From positions 1 to 12,747 of the forward strand of contig DASRJH010000259.1 in NCBI GenBank assembly GCA_035649575.1: DNA of 12,747 bases. The letters run 5' to 3'. Shown here piece after piece: positions 6,200 through 12,747 of the stretch. The DNA is from DASVAL01 sp035649575 (GTDB taxonomy: Bacteria > Planctomycetota > UBA1135 > UBA2386). Positions within the stretch are counted from its first letter, which is position 1. Every line of letters begins with the position of its first letter. The notes under the pieces were generated by a model that ran no database searches, was not told the DNA's origin, and worked only from the letters and a program-made list of their open reading frames with translations. The position numbers were made by a program, and so were the translations under genes.

Positions 6200-7405
6200 A
6201 TGCTGACCACCTTCCTCCTCGCGCCGCTGCTCGGCGCGCTTCCCCAGGGCCCCCAATTCGAGCCGCCGGTTCGATTGAAAGCCGGCGACGACTACGTGCG
6301 CGTCGAGAAGCCCGGGTTTGCGTACCCGTGCTGGCACGACGTCGACGGCGACGGCAACAAGGACCTCATCGTCGGCCAGTTCAACAAGGGCAAGATGAAG
6401 GTCTACAAGAACCAGGGCAGCGGCAAACTCGCCGGCGGCGAGTGGCTGCAAGTCGAGGGAGCCATCGCCGAAGTCCCCGACGTCTGGTGATGCACCTCGT
6501 CGACTCCACAGTTCGTGGAGCTCAATGGCGACGGCCACATCGACATCCTGTCGGGCACGTACTCGCGCAAGGACAAGGACATGGCCGGCTTGTTCCAGGT
6601 CCTCTGGGGCACCAAGGACGGCTGGACGAAGGCCGAGATCCTGAAGGGCACGGACGGCGAGCCGCTGATCCTGCCGCAGTCGAAAGAAGTTACGGATCGC
6701 ATCTGCACGCGGCCGTTCGCGGTCGACTACGACGGTGACGGCAAGCTCGACATCGTCGCCGGCAACTTCGGCGGCACGTTCGGCCTCTTCCGCGGCGAAG
6801 GCGGCGGCAAGTTCGCGCCGAAGGCGACGTGGCTCGAAGGCAGCGGCGGCAAGCTGCAGGTCGACAGCCACGGCGATCCGTTCTTCGTCGACTGGGACAA
6901 GGACGGCGACCTCGACCTGATCTCCGGATCGGCGCGGGGCGGCGTGTACCTGTTCACGAACAACGGCAACCGCACCGAGCCGAAGTACGGCAAGCGCGCG
7001 ACGCTCGTCGAGGCAGCCGGGAACCACGGCAACGGCAGCGGCAGCGAGGACGTCAAGTTCGGCGACGCGCACTGCAAGGCGCCCGCGGCCGACACGCGCG
7101 TGTGGGTCGACGACGTCGACGGCGACGGCAAGCTCGATCTGCTGCTCGGCGACCAGATCACGCTGCTGCACCTGGGCAAGGGCGTCGAGGAAGCCGACGC
7201 GCGCAAGCGGCTCGCCGCGTGGCAGAAGAAGCAGCAGGACTTCTTCAAGACCGAGACTGGCGACAGCCCGGAAGCGCAGAAGAAGTGGCGGGAGCAGTAC
7301 GAAGCGCTCGAGAAGGAGCGCGACGAGTTCGCCCGCCAGGAGATGACCGGCTTCGTCTGGCTGCTGCGCCAGAAGGCGAACGGCCAGAAGGCGAACGGCC
7401 AGTAG
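6200..7405 (+). CDS. Secreted FG-GAP/VCBS repeat protein with in-frame TGA (possible selenoprotein)
   Basis: Read through one TGA (6488-6490, codon 97), this is a 401-residue exported protein. A hydrophobic N-terminus (about 1-16) acts as signal peptide, though without basic residues. FG-GAP/VCBS calcium-loop motifs follow: DVDGDGNKDL 47-56, ELNGDGHIDI 107-116, DYDGDGKLDI 176-185, DWDKDGDLDL 231-240 and DVDGDGKLDL 305-314, as in integrin-like propeller domains. Residues 328-385 are a charged helical, probably coiled-coil region, and the tail repeats QKANG twice. AAAGG at 6189-6193 sits 6 nt before the chosen ATG. Both halves are in the same frame and the second half opens mid-domain, so this is one gene. 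Codon 98 is Cys, giving a Sec-Cys pair if the TGA is decoded. A SECIS-like hairpin follows at 6504-6520. TGA ends several neighbouring genes, so general recoding is excluded. The alternative is a nonsense mutation or sequence error. Its biological role is unknown. Confidence 0.75.
6497..6534 (+). promoter_or_regulatory. Candidate bacterial SECIS hairpin
   Basis: Downstream of the in-frame TGA, CTCCAC (6504-6509) pairs perfectly with GTGGAG (6515-6520) around the loop AGTTC (6510-6514). Below it, 6497-6502 can pair with 6529-6534 (five Watson-Crick pairs plus one G-U), leaving an asymmetric internal loop. The loop starts 19 nt after the TGA, and G is the second loop base. Bacterial SECIS elements are generally described as having the apical loop about 16-37 nt after the UGA with a G in the first two loop positions. 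The fit is good, but hairpins this size also occur by chance in GC-rich coding DNA. Confidence 0.45.
7370..7399 (+). repeat. Exact 15-bp tandem duplication at the 3' end of the FG-GAP gene
   Basis: CAGAAGGCGAACGGC is present twice in a row (7370-7384, 7385-7399), giving Gln-Lys-Ala-Asn-Gly twice before the final Gln and TAG. It keeps the frame and looks like a recent slippage duplication in an unconstrained tail. Confidence 0.85.
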
Positions 7406-7406
7406 G

Positions 7407-7445
7407 CTGCGGTCGGTGGGCGAGATCGGCGCGCCGCGGCCGCAG
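7407..7445. terminator. Possible shared terminator between convergent genes
   Basis: The 55 bp between the two convergent stop codons include CTGCGG (7407-7412) and its complement CCGCAG (7440-7445). Between them is a 10-bp palindrome (CGGCGCGCCG, 7427-7436). A nested GC-rich structure could serve both strands. No T-tract is present on either side. Confidence 0.3.
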
Positions 7446-7456
7446 TGATGAGGCGG

Positions 7457-7479
7457 CGCGTCAGCGGCGCAGCCACGAC
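7457..7479 (+). repeat. 23-bp exact repeat, copy 2 (other copy 5382-5404)
   Basis: This copy covers the stop codon and last five codons (Ser-Trp-Leu-Arg-Arg) of the minus-strand sigma-factor fusion. Identity to 5382-5404 is complete over 23 bp and stops abruptly on both sides. Confidence 0.6.
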
Positions 7480-10400
7480 GCCGGCAGCGTGCGCCCGACA
7501 GCCGTCAGCGTGCCCTGCTGCACGGTGACCGTGCCGAGCGGCAGGCGTTCGGGCGGCTGCTCGTCAGCAGCGGAGCGCTGCGCGAACAGCGCGAACGTGC
7601 GCGGTTCGACCTGCGTCGTCGACATGCCGGTGGCGTCGCTGAAGGCCAGCCGGAACGCTTCGTCGTTGTGCTCGTTGTCGACCAGCACGGCGTCGACCTC
7701 CTGCACCGGCTTGCCGTCGGCGTCGACGTAGTGCACGCGCAGCTGCCCGCTGCGCATCGTGAAGGTCTGCACGGCGTGGTCGCCCGGACCGATGCGGATC
7801 ACCTCGTCGGCTGCGATCTTGAACGGGTTGGTGGCCACGACGGTGTAGCGACCGGGGCGCACGGTGGCGGTGAAGGAGCCGGTCTCGTCGGTGGTGACGC
7901 CGATGTTCCAGGGACCGTAGCGGGCCGCGTAGTCGCTGTCCTCGGGCGCGAACACGCCGCGCAGCCTGACGGCTGCGCGTGCTAGCGGCGCGCCGTTGTG
8001 CATCACGGTACAGCGCAGCTCGGCCGGCAGCAGCTGGGGCAGGTCGAGGACCGCCGCGGTGGTCTTGCCGTCGCGCAACGCGTAGTCGCCGAGCTCGAGC
8101 CGCCAGTGGCTGGCCATCAGCGGAGACGTGCGGACGCAGGCGGCGAGGCGCAGATGCCAGGTGCCGCTCGGCACGCCCGCCAGCGTGGCCCTGCCTGTGT
8201 CCGTCAGCACGCTCTCCTGCACCTCTGGGGCGTCGCCGCCAGCCGCGTTGGGCCGCCACAGCTGCAGCCGCGGCTCCCAGGGCGGCACCACTGCTTCGCC
8301 GAGCCCCGCGTAGCGGCGCAGCGCTGCCACGACGCCGGCGGGCCGCAGCTCGACCTGGAGCGCTCCGCCGCGCTGCACCGTGATCGACAGCGGTGCTGCG
8401 ACGTCGAGCCGCACATCGCCGACGAACGCCGGCAGGTTGTAGGGGCCGGGCACGCGCACGGCGAAGCGGCCGTCCGCGGGCCCGCGCAGGACGGCTTCGC
8501 CGCGGACGTCGGTGCTCGCCTGCTGGCGCATCAGGGCCTTGCTCCCCTTGAAGGTCCTGAGCAGGACTTCGATCGGCCAGACATCGGCAGCGGCATCCAA
8601 CTCGCCCTGGGCCTGCTCCAACAGGGCGACCGTGGTGCCCTCGACCGCTGCGCCCTCGCCGTCGACGACGCGCACGATGCGCTCGGCGATCGCCGGCAGG
8701 GAGACGCGCAGGACCGGCGACGGATCGGTCAGTTCGATGCGCTGTATCGACGTGGCCATCAGTGCTTCGTCGCGCGGCTCCACGAAGAGGCGGTGGCGGC
8801 CGCGGCGCAGGCCGTGCAGGGTGACACGACCGCCGGCGTGATGGCCGTAGGTGCGCGCATGCTGGTCGCCCGGCAGGAAGGGGCGCGGCCCCGAGGTGTC
8901 GTCGTAGTCGAGCCAGATCCAGGCGGCGAAGTCCTCGACCGGCCGGCCTTCGGCGTCGACGACCTGCAGCTCGACGTCGAGGCCGGAACGCATAACGACG
9001 CGCAGGCCGCGGCTGCCCCAGGCGAACGGTCCTGGCAGGATCCTCGTCTCGAAGCCCTCCTGATTGATGCGCAGCGAACCCGGCGTCGGGTCGTCCGGCG
9101 AGGCGAACAACTCGAACGTGCCGTCGTCCCGACTCCACGCGCCGCGGCGGATCCCCGGGCTATGGACGCTGGCATTGGCGATCGGCCGGCCCTGCTCGTC
9201 GACGACGACTCCCTGCACGCTGGGCGGCGGCTCCTGTCTTTGCAGCCTCAGCTCGAGCCACGGCGCAGGTTCGAGCAGGTCGTGGGCCACGGGCGCGCCG
9301 CCGAGATAGTTCTCGGCGTGGTCGACGCTGACCAGGTACTGCCCAGTGGGCAGCGGTGCCGCGGCGAACGTGCCGCTGTCGTCGGTGCGAAGGCTATCCG
9401 ACTCCGCGGGCTGCGGTGAGGCGGACTCCGCCGCGCGTTGCCTCCGCTGCAGCGACACGCGCACGCCGGCGACCGGCGCACCCGTGTCGTCGGCGACGCG
9501 GCCGCGCGCCAGCATGCCCGGGCCGAGGACCACGTCACCGAGGTCGATGTCTTCGCCGGGGGCGATGCCCTTGCCGCTCGTGCGCGCCGGCCATCGTGCC
9601 GTCATGGCGACGAGGCCGTCGATCGCCATGCGCACGGAGAAGCGCAGCGGCTCGTGCGGCACGAAGCCGAACTCGAAGCGGCCGTCGGCACCCGTGTGCG
9701 CGGCTGGCGGGTTTTCCCACTGCGGGTCGTAGTGGTGGCGCACCCAGTACTCGAGGTCCCCGTCGATGTCGGCCCGGCCGTCGAGCGTGACACGGCAGCC
9801 GGCCAGCGGCGCGCCGGCGGCGTCGACGCAGCGGCCGCGCAGCGTGGCCGGCGCCGGCCTCGGTTCGGGCAACGCAGTGCGCTGGGCAGCGGCACCAGAG
9901 CCCGCGTCGGACGGCTGCCCGCCCGCGCCAGCTGCCCCAGCCAACGGCAGCGACGGTGTCGCCGCCGTGACCGCGCCCGGCCCCGCTGGCTCGTCGCCGC
10001 GCAACCACCACGCCGCTGCCAGAGCCAGAACCGCTGCCGCGGCGACACCCAGAAGCTTGCCCGCACCCGCCATGATCAACGCTCCTGTTCCGACACCCGC
10101 CGCCGTCGCCGCCGGACGCAGCGCAAACGCCGCCAGCAGGCCGCCGCGCCAGTTGCCGCCGTCGCGTTCGAACCGTTCGCGCAGCATGGTCAGCCCGCGC
10201 TGCAGCTGGCTCTTCACCGTTGCCAGCGGCACGCCGGTCGCGGCAGCGATCGCTCCCGGCGCCTGCTCCCGCAGATACCGGCGCAGCAGCACGCCCTGAT
10301 ACGGCTGCGGCAGCGCCAGCACGGCGTCGCCGAGCCGCTGGAACTCGTCGCGCGCGGTGACTTCGACGTCGGCGGCCGGCAACGCCTCGGGCCGCGCCAC

Positions 10401-10637
10401 CGTTTGCTCGCGCCGCCGCCGCCGCTGTTCGCCGCGGCGGTGCTTGCTGGCCAGATGCCGCAGCACCGCAGCGAACCAGCCGCCGAGCGGGCCGGGCTTC
10501 TGCGGCGGCGCTACCAGCGCCTGCACCGCGGCGTCCTGCAGCAGGTCGTCGGCGTGCTGCTCGCCGACCAGGTCGCGTGCCAGCCGGCGCAGCGCCTTGG
10601 CGTGGTGTTGCAACTGGTCGGCGAACGGGGATGACAT
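7461..10637 (-). CDS. ECF-type sigma factor fused to a membrane segment and carboxypeptidase-regulatory-like modules
   Basis: The protein has 1058 aa from the ATG at 10637. Residues 13-75 match sigma-70 region 2 of ECF factors (ADDLLQDAAVQAL, then GGWFAAVLRHLASKHRR). Residues 100-157 match region 4, with the helix-turn-helix in AIAAATGVPLATVKSQLQRG. One membrane helix lies at about 194-213 (LLGVAAAAVLALAAAWWL), followed by a Pro/Ala/Gly linker. The rest is a chain of roughly six or more beta-sandwich modules of the CarboxypepD_reg type, recognisable by G.V.D..G.P..G..V openings at about 267, 378 and 475 and again near the C-terminus. Topology puts the sigma part in the cytoplasm and the modules outside. 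ECF factors with long C-terminal extensions are known in Planctomycetota; release of the sigma part by proteolysis would be inference. No anti-sigma gene adjoins it. The frame stays open a further 185 codons upstream, but sigma homology and the clean ATG favour this start, although the ribosome site (GAGA) is weak. Confidence 0.88.
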   Translation of the reverse strand: MSSPFADQLQHHAKALRRLARDLVGEQHADDLLQDAAVQALVAPPQKPGPLGGWFAAVLRHLASKHRRGEQRRRRREQTVARPEALPAADVEVTARDEFQRLGDAVLALPQPYQGVLLRRYLREQAPGAIAAATGVPLATVKSQLQRGLTMLRERFERDGGNWRGGLLAAFALRPAATAAGVGTGALIMAGAGKLLGVAAAAVLALAAAWWLRGDEPAGPGAVTAATPSLPLAGAAGAGGQPSDAGSGAAAQRTALPEPRPAPATLRGRCVDAAGAPLAGCRVTLDGRADIDGDLEYWVRHHYDPQWENPPAAHTGADGRFEFGFVPHEPLRFSVRMAIDGLVAMTARWPARTSGKGIAPGEDIDLGDVVLGPGMLARGRVADDTGAPVAGVRVSLQRRQRAAESASPQPAESDSLRTDDSGTFAAAPLPTGQYLVSVDHAENYLGGAPVAHDLLEPAPWLELRLQRQEPPPSVQGVVVDEQGRPIANASVHSPGIRRGAWSRDDGTFELFASPDDPTPGSLRINQEGFETRILPGPFAWGSRGLRVVMRSGLDVELQVVDAEGRPVEDFAAWIWLDYDDTSGPRPFLPGDQHARTYGHHAGGRVTLHGLRRGRHRLFVEPRDEALMATSIQRIELTDPSPVLRVSLPAIAERIVRVVDGEGAAVEGTTVALLEQAQGELDAAADVWPIEVLLRTFKGSKALMRQQASTDVRGEAVLRGPADGRFAVRVPGPYNLPAFVGDVRLDVAAPLSITVQRGGALQVELRPAGVVAALRRYAGLGEAVVPPWEPRLQLWRPNAAGGDAPEVQESVLTDTGRATLAGVPSGTWHLRLAACVRTSPLMASHWRLELGDYALRDGKTTAAVLDLPQLLPAELRCTVMHNGAPLARAAVRLRGVFAPEDSDYAARYGPWNIGVTTDETGSFTATVRPGRYTVVATNPFKIAADEVIRIGPGDHAVQTFTMRSGQLRVHYVDADGKPVQEVDAVLVDNEHNDEAFRLAFSDATGMSTTQVEPRTFALFAQRSAADEQPPERLPLGTVTVQQGTLTAVGRTLPASWLRR

Positions 10638-10807
10638 GCACTCATTCTCTACCCGCGGTGGCTGGCGAGGGATGCAGGGAATGGGCGTCGGGCCTACCGG
10701 ACCGCGATCGACCCTGGCGCCCCGCCCCAGCCGGAGGGCCTCCAACCTGCGCGATCCGGCAACCAGCAGGGTCGAAAGGGTGAACAGCATGCCGACCGCC
10801 CCTGAGC

Positions 10808-10813
10808 TACCAT
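10808..10813 (+). promoter_or_regulatory. Possible -10 element giving a leaderless transcript
   Basis: TACCAT ends 6 nt before the ATG of the PQQ-like gene, the spacing expected when transcription starts at the start codon. No good Shine-Dalgarno sequence at a usual distance is present (AGG directly abuts the ATG), which suits leaderless translation. A matching -35 at 17 bp is not evident, so this is weak. Confidence 0.3.
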
Positions 10814-10819
10814 CGCAGG

Positions 10820-11947
10820 ATGCTCGCTTTGCACCGCACGCACCTCGGCGCGTGGCTCGCGTTCGCCCCGCTCGCCACGACGGCTGCATCCGCGCAGCAA
10901 CGGGCGCCGGAGGTCGTACCGACGGTCCCTGCCGTTGCGTGGCACGCTCCCGGCCGCTCGATGGAGGTTCGCCGTCCGCTCGCGTGCAGCAAGGGCCGCG
11001 TGTTCCGCGGCGGCGACACGCTCGAAGCGCTGGACGTGCACACCGGCGAGCGCGCCGTCGCCGCGAAGGCCGCGGGACCGTGGCTCGAGCCCGTGCTCGG
11101 CGGCGGCTTCGTGTTCGCGCGGCACCGCGACGGCAGCGTGCACGCATTCGTGCCCAACTTGGATCGGGAGCTGTGGCAGGTGCCGCTCGCACCGAGCTGG
11201 TTCCCCGGCTCGACGTGCGGCGACATCTTCCTCGTCGCGAGCGGCACCGAGGTCGTCGCGATCACCGCCGGTGGCGTCCACTGGCGAACGGACCTCGGTG
11301 AGAGCATCGAGATGACGCCGGCGGCGGACGGCAAGCGCGTGTTCGTCGGCACGGCCGCGGGCCGCGTCGTCGCGCTCGACCTGCACACCGGTGCTGTCGC
11401 GTGGGAACGCGACGTCGGCGGTGAGCTCGGTCACTCCGACCCGGTCGTCGATCGCGACACTCTGTTCGTCGCCGATCGTGGCCAGCGCGAGGGCCGCCGC
11501 GGGTCGCTCAACGCGCTGTCGGCGGCCACGGGTGAGCTGCTGTGGCAGACGAGCTTCGGCGCGACGGGGTTCTCGACGCCGTTCCCATGCGAAGACGAAG
11601 TCTGGGCGGGCTTCGGCACGACCGTCGTGCGGTTCGACCGCGCGACCGGCCGGCTCGATCGCGACCGCAGGATCTGCGCGGGCCGCAACCCGTTCGGCCG
11701 CCCCGCCGTCGCCGGCGACGCCGTCGTTTTCGGCAACCTCGACGGCTCCCTGTACGTGCACGACCGCGCGAGCGGCGCACGGCGCTGGCGGTTCGAGGTC
11801 GGCAAGGACGCGCAGGTCGGCTCGTGGTGTCTGCACGAAGGCGTGCTGGTCGTCAGCACCACGGTGGGCCTGTTCGGGCTCGTCGCGTCGACCGCCAAAC
11901 CGGAGGCGGACTTCGTCCTGCGCGCGGAGGTCACGAACACGAAGTAG
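10820..11947 (+). CDS. Exported PQQ-like beta-propeller repeat protein
   Basis: This 375-aa protein has an N-terminal signal peptide (basic residue at 6, hydrophobic core at about 9-20, likely cleavage after ASA at 23-25). The mature protein consists of propeller repeats of the PQQ/WD40-like type, each ending in a pattern such as G.V.ALD..TG...W. The clearest are GRVVALDLHTGAVAWERDVG (181-200), GSLNALSAATGELLWQTSFG (228-247) and GSLYVHDRASGARRWRFEVG (309-328), with weaker ones near 104-122 and 267-283. These motifs are shared by BamB and by quinoprotein dehydrogenases; the acidic and amine-binding residues of a real PQQ enzyme are not evident, so a structural or binding role in the periplasm is more likely. 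It is divergent from the sigma-factor gene across 182 bp and may share control with it. It ends in TAG. Confidence 0.85.
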   Translation: MLALHRTHLGAWLAFAPLATTAASAQQRAPEVVPTVPAVAWHAPGRSMEVRRPLACSKGRVFRGGDTLEALDVHTGERAVAAKAAGPWLEPVLGGGFVFARHRDGSVHAFVPNLDRELWQVPLAPSWFPGSTCGDIFLVASGTEVVAITAGGVHWRTDLGESIEMTPAADGKRVFVGTAAGRVVALDLHTGAVAWERDVGGELGHSDPVVDRDTLFVADRGQREGRRGSLNALSAATGELLWQTSFGATGFSTPFPCEDEVWAGFGTTVVRFDRATGRLDRDRRICAGRNPFGRPAVAGDAVVFGNLDGSLYVHDRASGARRWRFEVGKDAQVGSWCLHEGVLVVSTTVGLFGLVASTAKPEADFVLRAEVTNTK

Positions 11948-11965
11948 CGCAGTCGCGCCCCTCGC

Positions 11966-11983
11966 GCGCGTCGTGCCACGCGC
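11966..11983 (+). terminator. Hairpin after the PQQ-like gene
   Basis: GCGCGT (11966-11971) pairs with ACGCGC (11978-11983) around a 6-nt loop, starting 18 nt after the TAG. It is the only stem of note before the next coding traces, and lacks a T-tract. Confidence 0.3.
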
Positions 11984-12124
11984 CTGAGCCTCGAGGAAGG
12001 TCGGATCCTGTTCCGGGAGCTAGGAGACGACGGATGGCAGACCCGCCGGGATCCTGACGATCCGCCGTCGGGGCCGTTGAGTCTCGTGTTCGTGACCGAC
12101 GGCGAGCGGGTCCAGCGCGCGTCT
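11984..12124 (+). pseudogene. Possible remnant of a small protein gene
   Basis: This plus-strand frame reads as protein-like sequence, including ILFRELGDDGWQTRRDPDDP and GPLSLVFVTDGERVQRA. It has the general look of small planctomycete proteins of unknown function. A good ribosome-binding-like GAGGAAGG lies at 11993-12000, but the only codons at a suitable distance are ATC (12005) and CTG (12008); there is no ATG, GTG or TTG start. The frame then stays open into what looks like unrelated sequence without its own stop. I take it as a probable decayed gene; it may be only an accidental open frame. The remainder of the gap to 12264 shows nothing besides the inverted repeat TGGTTG/CAACCA at 12240-12253. 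Confidence 0.25.
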
Positions 12125-12239
12125 CAGGTGTGGTGCCCAGGCGCGACTAGGCGGCTGGTCGCCACTCGCGTCGTGGCTCGCAAGCTGCCGGTGGCGGCCG
12201 CCCCAGCGCGGCGGCTACGTTGCGCTTCCGTTCCCGGCT

Positions 12240-12253
12240 TGGTTGGGCAACCA
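12240..12253 (+). other. Inverted repeat just upstream of the epimerase remnant
   Basis: TGGTTG and CAACCA, separated by GG, lie 11 nt before the ATG at 12265. It could be an operator or a leader hairpin; the 2-nt spacer is too short for a hairpin unless the inner pair opens. Confidence 0.35.
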
Positions 12254-12264
12254 TACGGCTTGCC

Positions 12265-12709
12265 ATGCAGGCCCACCGCATTCTCGTCACCGGAGCCAGC
12301 GGGTTCCTCGGTGGGCATGTGGTGGCAGCACTGCAGCGCGCGGGACACGTCGTGTCGACGCCGGCGCGCTCGGGCGGTGATGCCGCGGTCGACCTGCTTG
12401 CGCCCGGCATGGTCGACGCAGTCGCCGAGGCGCTGCAGCCGGAGTTCGTCGTGCACCTCGCGGCGCCAGAGGCGCTGGCGGCAGCCGTCGTCGAGACCGA
12501 TGGCCCGGACCTCGTGCATCTGCCGGGCCTCGAGCACCTCGCGCTGGGAGCTCGCGCGGCGCTTCTGTCTGCTGCACGGGCTCGACGTGTCGCTGCTGCG
12601 TCCAGTCGAGTGCCAGGATGGATCGCGCCCGCGCGACGTCTCGTTGGCCGGAAGCTGGCAGGCAGACCGTTCGCTCGAGGCGATGCTCGCCGACTCGTTG
12701 GCGCCATGA
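12265..12709 (+). pseudogene. NAD-dependent epimerase/dehydratase, internally deleted and frame-shifted
   Basis: The ATG at 12265 opens a clear extended-SDR N-terminus: RILVTGASGFLGGHVVAALQ, with the NAD-binding GxxGxxG, then PEFVVHLAA about 60 residues in. In this frame the resemblance continues weakly to about 12560 and then gives way to Arg/Ala-rich sequence. From about 12552 a second frame, shifted by +1, carries the later part of the family: ELARRFCLLHGLDVSLLRP, and then WQADRSLEAMLADSLAP before TGA at 12707-12709. The section between these, which should hold the catalytic Tyr-x-x-x-Lys, is missing (roughly 45-60 residues). The region after LRP is also much shorter than usual, about 35 residues against well over 100. 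The whole would be under half of the usual ~310 residues. It is very probably inactive. Relatives act on nucleotide sugars in surface polysaccharide synthesis. Confidence 0.6.
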
Positions 12710-12747
12710 GCAGTGTCCCGCTGTGCGTGCTCACGCTCGGCGTGCTC
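12706..12747 (+). CDS. Start of a gene cut by the window edge
   Basis: An ATG at 12706 overlaps the TGA that ends the epimerase remnant (ATGA), the usual sign of translational coupling. The 14 residues seen (MSSVPLCVLTLGVL) are hydrophobic and give no family. Next to a sugar epimerase a glycosyltransferase would be unsurprising, but this is a guess. The same frame is also the open first frame of the epimerase remnant, so the ATG could be internal. Confidence 0.35.
   Translation, partial: MSSVPLCVLTLGVL

Noticed and set aside
6488..6490. General reassignment of TGA to an amino acid in this organism
   Set aside because: TGA cleanly terminates the secreted orphan, all three efflux genes, the sigma fusion and the monooxygenase remnant at family-typical ends.
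5183..7171. Minus-strand open frame of 662 codons
   Set aside because: It is antisense to the monooxygenase remnant and the FG-GAP gene and shows no domain, signal or ribosome site. Its Val/Ala/Asp-rich stretches mirror the codons of the real gene.
6515..7405. Separate 296-residue gene starting at GTG 6515
   Set aside because: The GTG lies in the second arm of the hairpin, in the middle of an FG-GAP repeat, has no ribosome site, and is in frame with the segment before the TGA; one interrupted gene is the better reading.
7998..9419. Plus-strand open frame of 473 codons inside the sigma-fusion gene
   Set aside because: The minus strand here encodes recognisable module repeats in one continuous frame; the plus-strand translation has no family features.
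10638..11192. Upstream extension of the sigma-fusion frame by 185 codons
   Set aside because: The extension is Arg/Ala-rich, overlaps the 5' end of the divergent PQQ-like gene, and precedes the normal N-terminus of an ECF sigma factor.

Overview
This is a very GC-rich bacterial window carrying protein-coding genes on both strands. No tRNA, rRNA, CRISPR array or insertion sequence is visible. The gene types point to the Planctomycetota, probably a lineage with many secreted repeat proteins. These are an ECF sigma factor fused through a membrane segment to a chain of carboxypeptidase-regulatory-like modules, a secreted FG-GAP/VCBS protein, a secreted PQQ-type beta-propeller, and a secreted orphan whose C-terminal module I associate with planctomycete genomes. 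The lineage is inferred from protein style, not from a marker gene.

Layout. Positions 1-405 hold no convincing gene but contain two arrays of four degenerate 10-base repeats. A secreted protein of unknown function lies on the minus strand (406-1623), preceded by two copies of a perfect 12-bp palindrome 33 bp apart. Upstream of it, also on the minus strand, is a compact MacAB-type efflux operon: membrane fusion protein (5186-3930), ABC ATPase (3919-3209) and MacB/FtsX permease (3212-1851). No TolC-like gene accompanies it. On the plus strand, 5381-6025 is the C-terminal part of an FAD-dependent monooxygenase that has lost its FAD-binding N-terminus. An FG-GAP/VCBS protein follows (6200-7405); its frame is interrupted by a single TGA at 6488-6490. 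Convergent to it is the giant sigma-factor fusion (10637-7461). Divergent from that is the PQQ-like propeller (10820-11947). The right end (11948-12747) looks decayed: a possible remnant of a small gene, then an NAD-dependent epimerase that is internally deleted and frame-shifted. Its last bases overlap the start of a further gene cut off by the window edge.

How the genes relate. The three efflux genes form one transcription and translation unit, with a 10-bp gap and an ATGA overlap. The sigma fusion probably acts as a membrane-anchored regulator whose envelope-facing modules could sense or anchor; its targets cannot be told from this window. The remaining intact genes encode exported proteins.

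The most interesting observation is the in-frame TGA of the FG-GAP gene. It is followed directly by a Cys codon and, 19 nt further on, by the apical loop of a hairpin that meets the usual description of a bacterial SECIS element. TGA is an ordinary stop in the neighbouring genes. A new secreted selenoprotein with a Sec-Cys pair is therefore a real possibility, with a nonsense mutation as the main alternative.
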